NCBI RefSeq assembly: GCF_003252755.1
Contig: NZ_QEPT01000003.1
Span: 1-64,000 of the forward strand
DNA length: 64,000 nucleotides
Direction: 5' to 3'
Origin: Haemophilus parainfluenzae
Lineage (GTDB): Bacteria > Pseudomonadota > Gammaproteobacteria > Enterobacterales > Pasteurellaceae
In this document: piece by piece, positions 10,400-21,590 of the stretch
How positions within the stretch are numbered: the first letter of the stretch is position 1
Layout: each line of letters starts with the position of its first letter
Made by a program: the position numbers and the translations under genes
The notes under the pieces: generated by a model
The model's input: the letters and a program-made list of their open reading frames with translations, nothing else
Told to the model about the DNA's origin: nothing
Databases searched by the model: none

Positions 10400-11347
10400 A
10401 TGATTAACGCTTTTGCCATTAACGATTCCCGCTTGCTTCGTATTGATGACGAACCAGCCGATCTCAGCTCTGCCATTTGGTTAGATTTGCTGGAGCCGAC
10501 AGGGGAAGAACGTGAAATGTTGCAAGAAGGCTTAGGACAAAGTCTCGCCTCATTCCTCGAATTGGAAGATATCGAAGCGTCCGCACGTTTCTTCGAAGAC
10601 GAAGATGGCTTGCACTTGCACTCATTCTTCTATTGTGAAGACGAAGAAAACTACGCTGACCTCGCAAGCGTAGCATTTACTATTCGTGATGGTCGTTTAT
10701 TCACCCTGCGTGATCGTGAATTACCGGCATTCCGTTTATATCGTATGCGTTCCCGTAGCCAACGCTTATTGGAATGCAATGCGTATGAAGTCTTACTCGA
10801 CTTATTTGAGACCAAAATTGAGCAATTAGCCGATGTTATCGAAAACGTTTATGCGGATTTAGAAAAATTAAGTCGCGTGATTTTAAACGGTACGCAAGAT
10901 GAAGCTTTCAATGAAGCCTTAAATACCCTAACAGAACAAGAAGATACCAGTTCTAAAGTGCGTTTGTGTTTGATGGATACACAACGTGCATTGGGTTTCT
11001 TGGTGCGTAAAACTCGCTTACCGCCAAATCAGTTAGAACAAGCACGAGAAATCTTACGAGATATCGAATCATTGCAACCGCATAATGAATCATTGTTCCA
11101 AAAAGTAAACTTTTTAATGCAGGCGGCAATGGGTTATATTAATATCGAGCAGAATAAAATCATGAAATTCTTCTCGGTGGTGTCGGTGATGTTCCTACCG
11201 GCAACACTTGTGGCATCTACTTACGGGATGAACTTTGAATTTATGCCAGAGATCCATTTTAAATATGGTTACCCAATGGCTATTGGATTAATGATTGGTG
11301 CGGCGCTTACGCCTTATATCTATTTTAAACGGAAAGGTTGGTTATAA
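10400..11347 (+). CDS. corA: Magnesium/cobalt transporter CorA
   Basis: CorA is the homopentameric inner-membrane channel for Mg2+, which also admits Co2+ and Ni2+. The 315-residue protein has the long acidic cytoplasmic N-terminal domain and two C-terminal helices. The signature [10 protein letters not shown] follows the first helix at about residue 280. AAAGGAG stands 9 bases before the ATG. An ATG eight bases upstream opens only a four-codon frame. The next gene overlaps its stop (TAATG). Confidence 0.96.
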   Translation: MINAFAINDSRLLRIDDEPADLSSAIWLDLLEPTGEEREMLQEGLGQSLASFLELEDIEASARFFEDEDGLHLHSFFYCEDEENYADLASVAFTIRDGRLFTLRDRELPAFRLYRMRSRSQRLLECNAYEVLLDLFETKIEQLADVIENVYADLEKLSRVILNGTQDEAFNEALNTLTEQEDTSSKVRLCLMDTQRALGFLVRKTRLPPNQLEQAREILRDIESLQPHNESLFQKVNFLMQAAMGYINIEQNKIMKFFSVVSVMFLPATLVASTYGMNFEFMPEIHFKYGYPMAIGLMIGAALTPYIYFKRKGWL

Positions 11348-11892
11348 TGGAAATTTCCCAAACTGCATTATTTTTAGGATCGATTATCGATCTGTATTGT
11401 TTAGTGTTAATTTTACGCGTATGGCTCCCCTTAGCGAACGTGGATTATTACAATCCTATTTCTCAATTTACGCTGAAATTAACCCAGCCAGTTATTGCCC
11501 CATTGCGTAAAGTTTTTCCTGTGGTGAAAAAAGTGGAAACTACTGCACTGGTTTTAGTCTTCTTGCTTTGCGGATTGAAATCGGTTCTGTTTGGCGGGTT
11601 AAATCTCAACTACTTCCTACTATTGGGCATATTAGGGCTGATTAAAAATATCGGTATAGCCATTTTCTATGTGTTAATCGCTGGCGCAATTTTAAGTTGG
11701 TTTAATCGTGGCAATAACCCTGCATTCTATGCGTTATATCAACTTACTGAGCCATTATTAAAACCAATTAAACGTATTTTACCAACTGTGGGCGCGATTG
11801 ATTTTTCACCGATGGTTATCGCCATTATTCTGTTATTTTTGAATAATCTCTTTTACGACTACTTCCAGGTTTTATGGGCTATCGCCGCTTAA
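11347..11892 (+). CDS. YggT family membrane protein
   Basis: This is a 181-residue inner-membrane protein with two similar halves, each with paired hydrophobic helices, the usual YggT duplication (LRVWLPLANVDYYNPIS in the first half, LSWFNRGNNPAFYALYQL in the second). The family is linked to osmotic or cell-division phenotypes in some bacteria, with no settled biochemical role. The ATG at 11347 overlaps the corA stop by one base, so the two genes are translationally coupled. An in-frame start three codons earlier is less likely. Confidence 0.85.
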   Translation: MEISQTALFLGSIIDLYCLVLILRVWLPLANVDYYNPISQFTLKLTQPVIAPLRKVFPVVKKVETTALVLVFLLCGLKSVLFGGLNLNYFLLLGILGLIKNIGIAIFYVLIAGAILSWFNRGNNPAFYALYQLTEPLLKPIKRILPTVGAIDFSPMVIAIILLFLNNLFYDYFQVLWAIAA

Positions 11893-11921
11893 AGTGCGGT
11901 CAAAAATAACATTATTTTTTC

Positions 11922-11946
11922 GGGCTGGATCTTCCAGCCCTTATTG
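11922..11946 (+). terminator. Hairpin after the YggT gene, possible terminator
   Basis: GGGCTGGA at 11922-11929 pairs with TCCAGCCC at 11933-11940, an 8-bp stem with a 3-base loop. The following TTATTGT tract is T-poor, so termination on the plus strand may be partial. Another T-run precedes the stem. Confidence 0.5.
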
Positions 11947-11970
11947 TAAATGTGGTGAGTAAATTTAGTT

Positions 11971-12258
11971 ATGTCAGCAATCGAACAAACACCTGAAGGA
12001 CTACGTCTTAAAATCATTCTGCAACCCAAAGCCAGTAAAGATCAAATTGTGGGATTGCATGATGATGAACTCAAAATCACGATTAGCGCACCACCTGTTG
12101 ATGGTCAAGCAAATACTCACTTGCTGAAATTTTTGAGTAAAGCATTCAAAGTACCTAAAAGCTCGATAGTTCTTGAAAAAGGCGAATTAAACCGACATAA
12201 ACAAGTTTGGATTCCTTCGCCCAAATTAATTCCATCTGAAATTCAAAATCTCTTATAA
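11971..12258 (+). CDS. YggU/DUF167 family protein
   Basis: This is a 95-residue protein with the DUF167 signature: [15 protein letters not shown], then [26 protein letters not shown]. The family is small, soluble and widespread, often beside yggT as here, and has no firm function. It lies 79 bases after the YggT gene, beyond an uptake core and a hairpin. Confidence 0.88.
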   Translation: MSAIEQTPEGLRLKIILQPKASKDQIVGLHDDELKITISAPPVDGQANTHLLKFLSKAFKVPKSSIVLEKGELNRHKQVWIPSPKLIPSEIQNLL

Positions 12259-12376
12259 AATCAGTAAAAAAATCACCGCACTTTCTACCAATTTTCCCCG
12301 TTTTACGCTATCCTATACCACATTTTATAAAGCAAAATATGCCGCAAAGTGCGGTCAAAATTTAAGGTGATTTTCT

Positions 12377-14965
12377 ATGCAACAACATTACCGTCCTGAT
12401 TTGATTGAACCCGCTGTTCAACAATATTGGGCTGAAAATAAAGTCTTCAAAGCCATCAAAGATACATCTAAAGAAAAATATTACTGTCTTTCAATGTTCC
12501 CTTACCCATCTGGTCGTTTACATATGGGTCATGTACGTAACTACACCATCGGTGATGTAGTTTCTCGTTATCAACGTATGAATGGCAAAAACGTCTTACA
12601 GCCAATTGGTTGGGATGCATTCGGTTTGCCAGCAGAAGGTGCTGCGATTAAAAATAAAACCGCACCGGCAAAATGGACTTACGAAAACATCAAATACATG
12701 AAAAACCAGCTCAAAATGTTGGGCTTTGGTTATGACTGGGATCGCGAAATTGCGACTTGCCGTCCGGAATACTATAAATGGGAACAATGGTTCTTCACCG
12801 AGCTTTACAAAAAAGGCTTAGTATACAAAAAAACCTCCACTGTAAACTGGTGTCCGAACGATGAAACCGTATTGGCTAACGAACAGGTGCACGACGGTTG
12901 TTGTTGGCGTTGTGATACTCCGGTAGAACAAAAAGAAATCCCACAATGGTTTATTAAAATCACCGACTATGCAGAACAATTATTAGGTGGATTAGACCAA
13001 CTACCACAATGGCCAGACATGGTTAAAACCATGCAACGTAACTGGATCGGCCGTTCTGAAGGGGTGGAAATTACGTTTGATGTAGCGGATACCACAGAAA
13101 AAGTTGCGGTTTATACGACCCGTCCTGATACTTTCTATGGTGTGAGCTATTTAGGTATCGCAGCTGCTCACCCATTAGCAGAATTGGCAGCAGAAAAAAA
13201 TCCTCAATTGGCTGAATTCATCCGTGAAGCAAAAAATGCCAAAGTGGCAGAAGCAGACCTTGCCACTATGGAGAAAAAAGGGATGGCAACCGGATTATTC
13301 GCCATTCATCCATTAACCGGTGAAAAATTACCGATTTGGGTCGCTAACTTTGTGTTAATGCACTATGGTACTGGCGCGGTAATGGCGGTTCCAGCGCACG
13401 ACCAACGCGACTTTGAATTTGCTCAAAAATATGGCTTGCCAATTAAACAAGTAATCGCACCGCTTGCCGATGAAGAAATTGATTTAACCAAACAAGCTTT
13501 CGTTGAACACGGTAAATTAGTGAACTCTGCTGAGTTTGATGGTTTGGATTTTGATGCTGCATTCAACGGTATTGCGGACAAATTAGAAAAATTAGGCGTA
13601 GGTAAACGCCAAGTTAATTATCGTTTACGTGACTGGGGCGTTTCCCGTCAACGTTATTGGGGTGCACCAATTCCAATGCTCACCTTAGCAAACGGTGAAA
13701 CCGTACCAGCCCCAATTGAAGATTTACCGATTATTCTGCCGGAAGATGTGGTCATGGATGGCGTGAAAAGCCCAATTAAAGCCGATCCAAACTGGGCAAA
13801 AACCACTTTCAACGGTGAACCTGCATTAAAAGAAACCGATACCTTTGATACCTTTATGGAATCGTCTTGGTACTACGCACGCTACACCTCACCAAGCTAT
13901 GCTGAAGGCATGTTGGATAAAGATGAAGCGAATTACTGGTTACCCGTGGATCAATATATCGGCGGTATCGAGCACGCGACCATGCACTTGCTCTACTTCC
14001 GTTTCTTCCATAAATTATTGCGTGATGCAGGTTTCGTAACGAGCGATGAGCCAGCACAAAAATTATTATGCCAAGGCATGGTGTTAGCCGATGCGTTCTA
14101 CTACACCAGTCCAACCAACGAGCGTATTTGGGTCAGCCCAACGCAAGTGACTCTTGAGCGTGATGAAAAAGGTCGTATCATCAAAGCCACCGATCCGGAA
14201 GGCCGTGAATTGGTGCATACCGGTATGACCAAAATGTCGAAATCCAAAAACAACGGTATCGACCCACAAGAGATGGTGGAAAAATACGGTGCAGATACTG
14301 TGCGTCTCTTCATGATGTTCGCATCTCCTGCAGAAATGACACTTGAATGGCAAGAATCCGGTGTAGAAGGGGCAAAACGTTTCTTAGGTCGTGTATGGAA
14401 TTTGGTGTATGAATACAGTCAAAATCCTGCAAAAACCGCTTTAGATGTGACCGCACTTTCTGCAGACCAAAAAGCACTTCGCCGTGATGTGCATAAAACG
14501 ATCGCTAAAGTGAGCGATGACATTGGTCGTCGTCAAACGTTCAATACCGCTATCGCGGCAGTAATGGAGTTAATGAATAAATTAACCCGCGCGCCATTAG
14601 AAAGTGAACAAGATCGCGCTGTTATGGCAGAAGCATTAAGCGCAGTCGTACGTATGCTTTACCCAATCACACCACATATCTGCTTTGAATTATGGAAAGC
14701 CTTAGGCAACGAAAGTAACATTGATCATGCCGAATGGGTGAAAGCTGACGAAGCAGCGATGGTCGAAGATGAAAAACTTATCGTGGTTCAAGTCAACGGT
14801 AAAGTTCGTGGTAAAGTCACCGTTGCTGCTGATGCGGGTGAAGAAACCGTGAAAACTGTTGCATTTGCAGATGAAAATGTGAAGAAATTTACTGACAATA
14901 CACAAATCGTGAAAGTGATTTATGTACCAGGTAAATTGTTAAATGTGGTGGTTAAACCGCAATAA
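12377..14965 (+). CDS. leuS: Leucyl-tRNA synthetase
   Basis: This is a class I aminoacyl-tRNA synthetase of 862 residues that charges tRNA-Leu and edits mischarged products. The ATP motif HMGH ([11 protein letters not shown]) is near residue 49 and KMSKS ([12 protein letters not shown]) near residue 620. The editing domain carries [10 protein letters not shown]. The ATG follows AAGGTGATT. Two uptake cores lie just upstream. Confidence 0.98.
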   Translation: MQQHYRPDLIEPAVQQYWAENKVFKAIKDTSKEKYYCLSMFPYPSGRLHMGHVRNYTIGDVVSRYQRMNGKNVLQPIGWDAFGLPAEGAAIKNKTAPAKWTYENIKYMKNQLKMLGFGYDWDREIATCRPEYYKWEQWFFTELYKKGLVYKKTSTVNWCPNDETVLANEQVHDGCCWRCDTPVEQKEIPQWFIKITDYAEQLLGGLDQLPQWPDMVKTMQRNWIGRSEGVEITFDVADTTEKVAVYTTRPDTFYGVSYLGIAAAHPLAELAAEKNPQLAEFIREAKNAKVAEADLATMEKKGMATGLFAIHPLTGEKLPIWVANFVLMHYGTGAVMAVPAHDQRDFEFAQKYGLPIKQVIAPLADEEIDLTKQAFVEHGKLVNSAEFDGLDFDAAFNGIADKLEKLGVGKRQVNYRLRDWGVSRQRYWGAPIPMLTLANGETVPAPIEDLPIILPEDVVMDGVKSPIKADPNWAKTTFNGEPALKETDTFDTFMESSWYYARYTSPSYAEGMLDKDEANYWLPVDQYIGGIEHATMHLLYFRFFHKLLRDAGFVTSDEPAQKLLCQGMVLADAFYYTSPTNERIWVSPTQVTLERDEKGRIIKATDPEGRELVHTGMTKMSKSKNNGIDPQEMVEKYGADTVRLFMMFASPAEMTLEWQESGVEGAKRFLGRVWNLVYEYSQNPAKTALDVTALSADQKALRRDVHKTIAKVSDDIGRRQTFNTAIAAVMELMNKLTRAPLESEQDRAVMAEALSAVVRMLYPITPHICFELWKALGNESNIDHAEWVKADEAAMVEDEKLIVVQVNGKVRGKVTVAADAGEETVKTVAFADENVKKFTDNTQIVKVIYVPGKLLNVVVKPQ

Positions 14966-15052
14966 TCCATAAAATAACCGCATTTTATTCCAAGCGTTGC
15001 ATAAACGACTCTTAAACAAAATAAAGTGCGGTGAATTTTACAGGTAATTTTT

Positions 15053-15556
15053 ATGATGAAATCAATCAAAACGCTCTGCTTAGTTGGGGCGACAGCCTTT
15101 TTAACTGCTTGTGGTTGGCACTTCGATAATGGTGCTGCTGTTCCTGTAGAATTAAAAACAATGGCTCTTGAAAGTAGCGACCCATACAGTGAAATGTCAA
15201 TGGCAATGCGTAAGCAACTGCTTAGCAACAACGTAAACCTTGTTCCTGCAAAACAAGGTGTGCCAGTGTTGCGTTTAAATAAACAGACTTCAAGCGATAA
15301 AGTGGCGTCAGTCTTTAAACAAGGCCGTGAAGCAGAAAAAGTATTGACCCTTGATGTTGAAGCAAGTGTACGCTTGGCTAACGGAGAAACCTATCCAATC
15401 TCAGCAAAAATCAACCGCACTTTCTTTGATAACTCACGTGCTGCATTAGCAAAATCAGCTGAGCGCGATGTGATTTGGAATGATATGCGCGAACAAGCAG
15501 CTCGCCAATTAATTAATAAAATGGCAGCCTTGCAACATCAAGTTCAAGGAAAATAA
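15053..15556 (+). CDS. lptE: LPS assembly lipoprotein LptE
   Basis: LptE is the outer-membrane lipoprotein that plugs the LptD barrel and completes LPS delivery to the cell surface. The protein has 167 residues and a signal peptide with lipobox LTAC, followed by GWHF, the usual LptE N-terminus. The order leuS-lptE-holA is conserved in gamma-proteobacteria. The start may be the first or second of two adjacent ATG codons. The stop overlaps the holA start by one base. Confidence 0.93.
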   Translation: MMKSIKTLCLVGATAFLTACGWHFDNGAAVPVELKTMALESSDPYSEMSMAMRKQLLSNNVNLVPAKQGVPVLRLNKQTSSDKVASVFKQGREAEKVLTLDVEASVRLANGETYPISAKINRTFFDNSRAALAKSAERDVIWNDMREQAARQLINKMAALQHQVQGK

Positions 15557-16593
15557 TGAACCGCATTTTTCCTGAGCAACTGGCCTCTAACCTGAACAGC
15601 CATTTAGCGAAAGTCTATTTTTTGGTTGGGACCGATCCCCTGTTGCTCAGTGAAAGTGAAGACCTCATTCATCAAGCTGCCCTTCTTCAAGGTTTTGATG
15701 AAAAAAATCAAATCACCATAGATACTAATACTGACTGGTCTGCATTAATTGAGGCCAGCCAATCTATGGGACTCTTCTTTAATAAGCAAATTTTCATTCT
15801 TAATTTACCCGAAAATTTGACCGCACTTTTGCAGAAAAATCTTCAACAATTTATCAGTGGATTAAATGAAGATAGCTTGCTTGTCCTCACCTTGCCTAAA
15901 TTGTCTAAAGCAGCCGAAAAACAAGAGTGGTTTATTCAGGCAAATCAACTTGAGCCACAAGCTGTTATCGTGAACTGCCAAACACCGAACTCAGAACAAC
16001 TTTCTCGTTGGGTGAAGCATCGTACAAAAAATATGGGATTATCAGCTGATGAGGAAGCCATTCAACTACTTTGTTACAGCTATGAAAATAATCTACTGGC
16101 ATTGAAACAAGCGTTACAGCTTTTAGATTTGCTTTACCCAGATCACAAACTTACGTATAACCGCGTTAAATCAGTGGTAGAGCAATCTTCTGTCTTTACC
16201 CCTTTCCAATGGATTGATGCATTGTTATCAGGCAAAGCAAACCGCTCAAAGCGAATTTTACGTGGTTTACAAGCTGAAGATGTGCAACCCGTTATTTTGT
16301 TGCGTACTTTACAACGTGAACTGCTCACATTGTTAGAATTAACAAAACCACAGCTGCGTAATCCCTCTCTTAACACGAGTTTACCAACACAAACACTCAA
16401 AGCGGATTTTGACCGTCTCAAAATTTGGCAGAATCGTCGTCCTCTTTATACTGCGGCAATACAACGACTCACTTATCAAAAGCTCTTTGAAATATTGCAA
16501 GAATTGGCAGACATTGAGCGCACAACCAAGCAAGAATATGGTCAAGACGTGTGGGTAAAATTGGCAGACTTATCGGTTAAATTTTGCTTATAA
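15556..16593 (+). CDS. holA: DNA polymerase III subunit delta
   Basis: HolA is the delta subunit of the clamp loader, which opens the beta sliding clamp. The 345-residue length and the N-terminal YFLVGTDPLLLSESEDLI segment fit the family. A later FTPFQWIDALLSGKANRSKRIL stretch, given here in parts FTPFQWIDALLSG and KRILRG, matches the middle domain. The ATG overlaps the lptE stop (TAATG), so the two are probably coupled. An uptake core is embedded in frame at 15820. Confidence 0.94.
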   Translation: MNRIFPEQLASNLNSHLAKVYFLVGTDPLLLSESEDLIHQAALLQGFDEKNQITIDTNTDWSALIEASQSMGLFFNKQIFILNLPENLTALLQKNLQQFISGLNEDSLLVLTLPKLSKAAEKQEWFIQANQLEPQAVIVNCQTPNSEQLSRWVKHRTKNMGLSADEEAIQLLCYSYENNLLALKQALQLLDLLYPDHKLTYNRVKSVVEQSSVFTPFQWIDALLSGKANRSKRILRGLQAEDVQPVILLRTLQRELLTLLELTKPQLRNPSLNTSLPTQTLKADFDRLKIWQNRRPLYTAAIQRLTYQKLFEILQELADIERTTKQEYGQDVWVKLADLSVKFCL

Positions 16594-16621
16594 AAAAATC
16601 TCGGCGTTAACCGAGATTTTT
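16594..16621. terminator. Bidirectional terminator between holA and the sulfatase-family gene
   Basis: AAAAATCTCGG at 16594-16604 pairs with CCGAGATTTTT at 16611-16621 around a 6-base loop. A-run and T-run on the two sides allow termination on both strands. The two genes converge here. Confidence 0.9.
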
Positions 16622-16623
16622 TA

Positions 16624-18303
16624 TTATTGCGCAATTTTTAAATCTTGATACAGATAATTTCGATAGCTATTCACTAAATCCATATCCTCTGCATCTTCGA
16701 GCTTACCTTGGCTTAGCTGACGCATCGCGATATTCGCTCGCATAAAGTCATCTTTCGGTAATAAACCTGCCACATCAAGTAATACACCCCCAACAAAGGC
16801 TAAATCTAAGAAATCTTGCTGTTGAACAAAGTCAGTCTTACGATTAGTTCTAACGACAAATTGAGTCACATAATCCGGGTTCGCAAAGTTACCTTTTTTC
16901 GGTGGAAGCTGATTATCAAAAGCGACTTGATGATCACCAAAATAACCGAATACATAAGGTGTTTCACGCGCTTTTAAATAATCATTCAAACCTTCGATCG
17001 CCTCATTAAGACTAGCGATACGGTCAATATAATCATTTAAACAAGAAATCGCTTTCCCTCCTAAACGCTTACTTGCCAAATTAAAGTGGTTTGGCATGTT
17101 CGTGTTGTAAGGGCCGTGCTCTTTCATCGTGAGCACATAAACAAACATTGGCTGTTCCACATTTTCCAATGATGGATGCTGTTTCTGTAAAATAAGCTTG
17201 GTGTAGTACATCATCTCTTCACTGCTAATATGCCAGAGATTTTTGCTGATTGATGCCGGATAACCTAAATCTTGTGGTTGCAACATCAAATCAAAACCAA
17301 AGTGGTCATAGGCTGGTTTGGCGTTGTAGTTACCTTTCGTAAAAGGCGATAACACCACACAAAAATAGCCTTGCTCACGGAGATTTTTAATAAACCCCGT
17401 CTGTAAGTGTGGTACAACCGAATAAAACACGCCACTTGCCAAAGCACCAAAATCCGTTGAAGGTACCCCTGCAAGGAAAGCAAATTCAGATTTCCACGTT
17501 GCACCGCCCACCGTATGTACACGCAATGGACTCACAAATGCAGTATCTTCCTGCTTATTAAACATTGAAAATGGTGGGATGGTTTCTGCATCAAAATCAA
17601 ATTGATGAGGATTCAAGGTTGATTCTTGTAGACACACCACTATGTCTGGTTTTTCTGCGTCTGGCTTTTCTGCACTTTCAGTTTTACTCTCAGCCTTTTC
17701 ATTTAAAAGTGCGGTCATTTTTTCTTTAAATTTTTGGCTATTACCTTCAAATTCTGGCACTTTAAAGAATACGCCACGACAAGACATAGGCAGGTTTAAG
17801 AAAACATCTCGACCATCATCCGGCAATGAGTCTAACCAGACTTTTGTTGCATCAGGATCTTTAGAATAATGCCACATTAAACCAAAACTCGTTGCTGCAA
17901 GTATTGCTGCAAATACGCGAAATCCAGTAGAGGCAGTTTCCACATCTGACCAACCAAAGACAGCATAGCCAAGTAGACCTAATAGCCCTAATACACCGAA
18001 AATAGCCCCTTTATAATGTAAAAGGGTTTCCCAATTTCGCCAGTCTGTCACAAGCCAAAAATCTGAAATGAGTAAAGGTTGTTTGTAGTAATGAATTTTC
18101 ATTCGATGGAATAGCATCAACACAACAAAAAGCACGGACGCAAAATTCAATCCGCGTTGCCATTGACCAGTTATCGCAAACATTGCGCTAAACAATAAAA
18201 CGAATAATGCAATCGCAAAAAAATATGTCCAACGATAGTGCGAATTGACGATAAAAATCACCGTCGCAATAAAAAATAAACTCAGAAAAATACTTGGAAT
18301 CAT
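16624..18303 (-). CDS. LTA synthase/sulfatase-family membrane enzyme
   Basis: This is a 559-residue protein with about four N-terminal membrane helices (residues 1-150) and a C-terminal alkaline-phosphatase-superfamily domain. Candidate metal and nucleophile residues are the glutamate of VVCLQEST, the threonine of HTVGGATWKSEF (matching the catalytic Thr context of LtaS-type enzymes) and FGDH near the end. Such enzymes transfer phosphoglycerol or phosphoethanolamine groups, or hydrolyse them, at the cell surface. The substrate here is unknown. In a Gram-negative with LOS, an envelope-modifying role is plausible. It lies alone between a convergent terminator and mutT. Confidence 0.8.
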   Translation of the reverse strand: MIPSIFLSLFFIATVIFIVNSHYRWTYFFAIALFVLLFSAMFAITGQWQRGLNFASVLFVVLMLFHRMKIHYYKQPLLISDFWLVTDWRNWETLLHYKGAIFGVLGLLGLLGYAVFGWSDVETASTGFRVFAAILAATSFGLMWHYSKDPDATKVWLDSLPDDGRDVFLNLPMSCRGVFFKVPEFEGNSQKFKEKMTALLNEKAESKTESAEKPDAEKPDIVVCLQESTLNPHQFDFDAETIPPFSMFNKQEDTAFVSPLRVHTVGGATWKSEFAFLAGVPSTDFGALASGVFYSVVPHLQTGFIKNLREQGYFCVVLSPFTKGNYNAKPAYDHFGFDLMLQPQDLGYPASISKNLWHISSEEMMYYTKLILQKQHPSLENVEQPMFVYVLTMKEHGPYNTNMPNHFNLASKRLGGKAISCLNDYIDRIASLNEAIEGLNDYLKARETPYVFGYFGDHQVAFDNQLPPKKGNFANPDYVTQFVVRTNRKTDFVQQQDFLDLAFVGGVLLDVAGLLPKDDFMRANIAMRQLSQGKLEDAEDMDLVNSYRNYLYQDLKIAQ

Positions 18304-18325
18304 AATAAATAAATTTGATTAAATG

Positions 18326-18733
18326 TTATTTGACACTTTCAGCCACTAAACGCTGAATCAGCTTTAAATTGGCTGGTGGGAATTGCCCTGCATCAAGCTC
18401 CCCTTGTTCAAGCCAGAAGCCTTCCTGGCCTTCGCGTCCAAAAGGCTCGCCGATCCATTCTGTGACCAAGTAAAAACTAAAATCTAAAATTTTGGTTGGA
18501 TATTCAAATTGAAAACGTTCGTACAGTTCAGCATTTAAAATATGAATGCCAATCTCTTCTTCCAATTCTCTTTTTAAGGCTTCTTCAGGGGTTTCACCTG
18601 CATCAACTTTACCACCTGGAAATTCTAATGCCTGTGCAAAATCTTGCCCTTCTAAACGCTGGGTCAAATATAGCTGCCCAAATTCATTACGAATAATCCC
18701 TGCCGCAACTTGAATGATAGGCTTACTCATCAT
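18326..18733 (-). CDS. mutT: 8-oxo-dGTP diphosphatase MutT
   Basis: MutT removes 8-oxo-dGTP from the nucleotide pool and prevents A:T to C:G mutations. The 135-residue protein carries a complete Nudix box starting at GGKVDAGETPEEALKREL and ending EEEIGI, around residues 39-62. Two adjacent ATG codons are possible starts. AAGGAAAA fits the second (18730) slightly better. It follows secA on the same strand, as in many gamma-proteobacteria. Confidence 0.92.
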   Translation of the reverse strand: MMSKPIIQVAAGIIRNEFGQLYLTQRLEGQDFAQALEFPGGKVDAGETPEEALKRELEEEIGIHILNAELYERFQFEYPTKILDFSFYLVTEWIGEPFGREGQEGFWLEQGELDAGQFPPANLKLIQRLVAESVK

Positions 18734-18754
18734 TTTTCCTTATCTCAAAAGTAG

Positions 18755-18811
18755 AAAGAGCGGTCATTTTTAGCGGTGTTTTAAAACACGCAAAAATTTA
18801 ACCGCTCTTTT
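18755..18811. terminator. Nested dyad between secA and mutT
   Basis: AAAGAGCGGT at 18755 faces ACCGCTCTTT ending at 18810, and an inner palindrome GTGTTTTAAAACAC sits between them. The outer arms are one-base variants of the uptake core. On either strand the stem is followed by several T, so it may terminate secA transcripts partly. Confidence 0.5.
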
Positions 18812-18817
18812 CCTTAA

Positions 18818-21514
18818 CTAAGCATATCGGGCTTTATTGCCGTGACAATGCTTGTATTTTTTACCTGACCCACAAGGACAAGGTTCATTACGTCCAATAT
18901 GGAGATCTGAATAGTCCTCGCTTTGAGCTTGCTCTGTGTTTTCACCTACAGGATGATGCGTTTGAGCTTCACGCTCAGCTATTGCTTGACGTGCACGTTC
19001 TGCTTCTTCCATCTCTTCCTGCGTACGTACTTTCACACGAGTGAGTGTCGTAATCACATGATGTTTTAAAGAATCTAACATTTCAGTAAACATACGGAAA
19101 GATTCTTTTTTGTACTCTTGTTTTGGATCTTTTTGCGCATAACCACGCAAATGGATACCTTGACGTAAATAATCCATTGCAGCCAAGTGCTCTTTCCAGA
19201 GTTCATCAAGGGTTTGTAACATTACGCCTTTTTCGAAATGACGCATGGTTTCTTCACCCGCAAGCGCTTCTTTCGCTTTGTATTCATCTTCCGCTTCTTG
19301 AATAATGCGCTCACGCAAGTTTTCTTCGTGAAGATTATTATTTTCTTCTAACCAATGTTCAATTGGTAACTCAAGGCCAAACTCTTGCGCTAAACGCTCT
19401 TCTAAGCCTTTAATATCCCATTGTTCTTCCAACGATTGCGGTGGAATATACTGGTCAATCACATCGTTAAATACATCGCTGCGGATTGCTTTAATAGTCT
19501 CTGAAATATCATCATTATCGAGCAAGTAATTACGTTGTTCGTAAATCGCATGACGTTGGTCGTTCGCTACATCATCATATTCAAGCAAGTTTTTACGACC
19601 ATCAAAGTGGAACGCTTCTACTTTCGCTTGCGCCGATGCGATCACTTTAGCAAGAAGCTTAGACTCCATCGCTTCGCCTGGTTGAGTGAAGGCTTTACGC
19701 ATCATATTTAATTTACCTTCATTCAGATAAATACGCATTAAGCCATCTTCTAAAGAAAGGTAGAAACGTGAAGAACCAGGGTCACCTTGACGACCTGAAC
19801 GACCTCGCAACTGGTTATCAATACGACGTGATTCATGACGCTCTGTCCCAATAATATGTAAACCACCGGCTTGCATCACGATCTCGTGATTTTTCTCCCA
19901 CTCAGCTTTGATTGCCTCAATTTGCTCTGGTGTTGGATTATCCAATTTTGCCACTTGAGCTTTCCAGTTACCACCCAGGATAATATCGGTACCACGACCT
20001 GCCATATTGGTTGCAATGGTTACTGCGCCAGGGGCCCCCGCTTCAGCAACAATTTCCGCTTCTTGTGCGTGGAATTTTGCATTCAATACGTTGTGTTTGA
20101 TGCCCGCTTTATCTAACGCTTGAGAAAGCATTTCTGATTTTTCAACTGATACGGTACCCACAAGAACCGGTTGATTGCGAGCAACGCAGTCTTTGATATC
20201 TTCAATAATCGCATTAAATTTGTATTCTTCATTCTCAAACATGACGTCCGTACGATCATCACGAATCATTGGACGGTTGGTTGGGATAACGACAGTTTCT
20301 AAACCATAGATTTGTTGGAATTCAAAGGCTTCGGTATCAGCTGTACCTGTCATACCCGCTAATTTGTCATAAAGACGGAAGTAGTTTTGGTAAGAAATAG
20401 AGGCAACAGTTTGGTTTTCACTCTTAATTTCTACCCCTTCTTTTGCTTCGATCGCTTGGTGTAAACCATCAGACCAACGACGACCTGCCATTGTACGACC
20501 TGTGTGTTCATCGACGATCACGATCTCGCCATCTTTCACGATATAGTCTACATCGCGCTCAAATAAGGTGTTTGCTCGTAATGCCGCCATGACGTGGTGT
20601 AACAACACAATACGCGCAGGTGAATAAAGTGAATCACCTTCTGGCATTAAACCTTGTGCGATTAACCACTCTTCTACTTTTTCTTGACCGCGTTCAGTTA
20701 AATACGCTTGTTTGGTTTTAAGATCTAGAGTGTAATCGCCCTCACCGGTATATTCTTCCGTATCTTCTTTTTCTTGCTTAATCAAATTCGGAATTAATTT
20801 ATTTACTGCAATATAAAGCTCAGAACTGTCTTCCGCTTGACCAGAAATAATCAACGGCGTACGTGCTTCGTCGATTAAGATAGAGTCCACCTCATCCACT
20901 AAGGCATAGCCTAAATGACGTTGGAAACGCTCTTCTTTAGAATGCGCTAAGTTATCACGAAGGTAATCGAAACCTAATTCGCTGTTTGTCGCGTATGTAA
21001 TATCAGCCGCATAAGCTTCACGTTTTGCTTCAGGCGGTAAGCCAGGGATATTCACCCCAACAGTCATACCTAAGAATTCAAATAATGGACGGTTGGTATC
21101 CGCGTCACGACGTGCCAAGTAATCATTCACTGTCACAACATGTACGCCTTTACCCTCCAACGCCATCAAATAGCAAGGTAAGGTTGCGGTTAAGGTTTTA
21201 CCTTCACCCGTACGCATCTCAGCGATACAACGGTTTGTTAGCACCATACCACCAATTAATTGCACATCAAAATGACGCATACCGAGTACACGTTTACCCG
21301 CTTCACGCACGGTAGCAAACGCTTCAGGTAAAAGTTGTTGTAAGGTTTCACCGTTAGCTAAACGGCTACGGAACTCATCAGTTTTTGCTCTTAATTCATC
21401 ATCACTCAATGCTTCAAAAGCCGGCTCCATTTTGTTGATTTTCGCAACTTGTTTTCTTAATTTACGTAAAATACGATCGTTACGGCTACCAAAAATTTTT
21501 GTTAAAAAACTCAT
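18818..21514 (-). CDS. secA: Preprotein translocase ATPase SecA
   Basis: SecA is the motor that pushes unfolded preproteins through SecYEG. The 898-residue protein has Walker [10 protein letters not shown] near residue 102, [15 protein letters not shown] for Walker [24 protein letters not shown], and a C-terminal zinc-binding SEC-C motif [14 protein letters not shown]. Upstream on the same strand is a SecM-type gene. Its stop region can pair with the secA ribosome site (21514-21525), so secA translation is probably set by secretion status. Confidence 0.98.
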   Translation of the reverse strand: MSFLTKIFGSRNDRILRKLRKQVAKINKMEPAFEALSDDELRAKTDEFRSRLANGETLQQLLPEAFATVREAGKRVLGMRHFDVQLIGGMVLTNRCIAEMRTGEGKTLTATLPCYLMALEGKGVHVVTVNDYLARRDADTNRPLFEFLGMTVGVNIPGLPPEAKREAYAADITYATNSELGFDYLRDNLAHSKEERFQRHLGYALVDEVDSILIDEARTPLIISGQAEDSSELYIAVNKLIPNLIKQEKEDTEEYTGEGDYTLDLKTKQAYLTERGQEKVEEWLIAQGLMPEGDSLYSPARIVLLHHVMAALRANTLFERDVDYIVKDGEIVIVDEHTGRTMAGRRWSDGLHQAIEAKEGVEIKSENQTVASISYQNYFRLYDKLAGMTGTADTEAFEFQQIYGLETVVIPTNRPMIRDDRTDVMFENEEYKFNAIIEDIKDCVARNQPVLVGTVSVEKSEMLSQALDKAGIKHNVLNAKFHAQEAEIVAEAGAPGAVTIATNMAGRGTDIILGGNWKAQVAKLDNPTPEQIEAIKAEWEKNHEIVMQAGGLHIIGTERHESRRIDNQLRGRSGRQGDPGSSRFYLSLEDGLMRIYLNEGKLNMMRKAFTQPGEAMESKLLAKVIASAQAKVEAFHFDGRKNLLEYDDVANDQRHAIYEQRNYLLDNDDISETIKAIRSDVFNDVIDQYIPPQSLEEQWDIKGLEERLAQEFGLELPIEHWLEENNNLHEENLRERIIQEAEDEYKAKEALAGEETMRHFEKGVMLQTLDELWKEHLAAMDYLRQGIHLRGYAQKDPKQEYKKESFRMFTEMLDSLKHHVITTLTRVKVRTQEEMEEAERARQAIAEREAQTHHPVGENTEQAQSEDYSDLHIGRNEPCPCGSGKKYKHCHGNKARYA

Positions 21515-21590
21515 AATTTCTCTTTCAAATAAAAAATAAAAAGGATCATCCGATTAAAAAATCGGTTCGTTCAAAGATAAAAGAAAATTA
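21514..21590 (-). promoter_or_regulatory. secA: secM-secA intergenic helix covering the secA ribosome site
   Basis: On the minus strand the 12 bases starting at the secM stop (21590 to 21579, TAATTTTCTTTT) can pair with AAAGAGAAATTA (21525 to 21514). That is 11 of 12 pairs including two G-U, and the second segment contains the secA Shine-Dalgarno and the A of its ATG. A smaller stem-loop (CCGATT/AATCGG, 21550-21565) lies inside. This is the layout expected for SecM-controlled translation of secA. The pairing is by hand and AU-rich. Confidence 0.55.

Noticed and set aside
18755-18811. The secA-mutT dyad as an uptake-sequence pair
   Set aside because: The arms are AAGAGCGGT, a one-base variant of the core, so I list it as a hairpin and do not count it among the uptake sequences.
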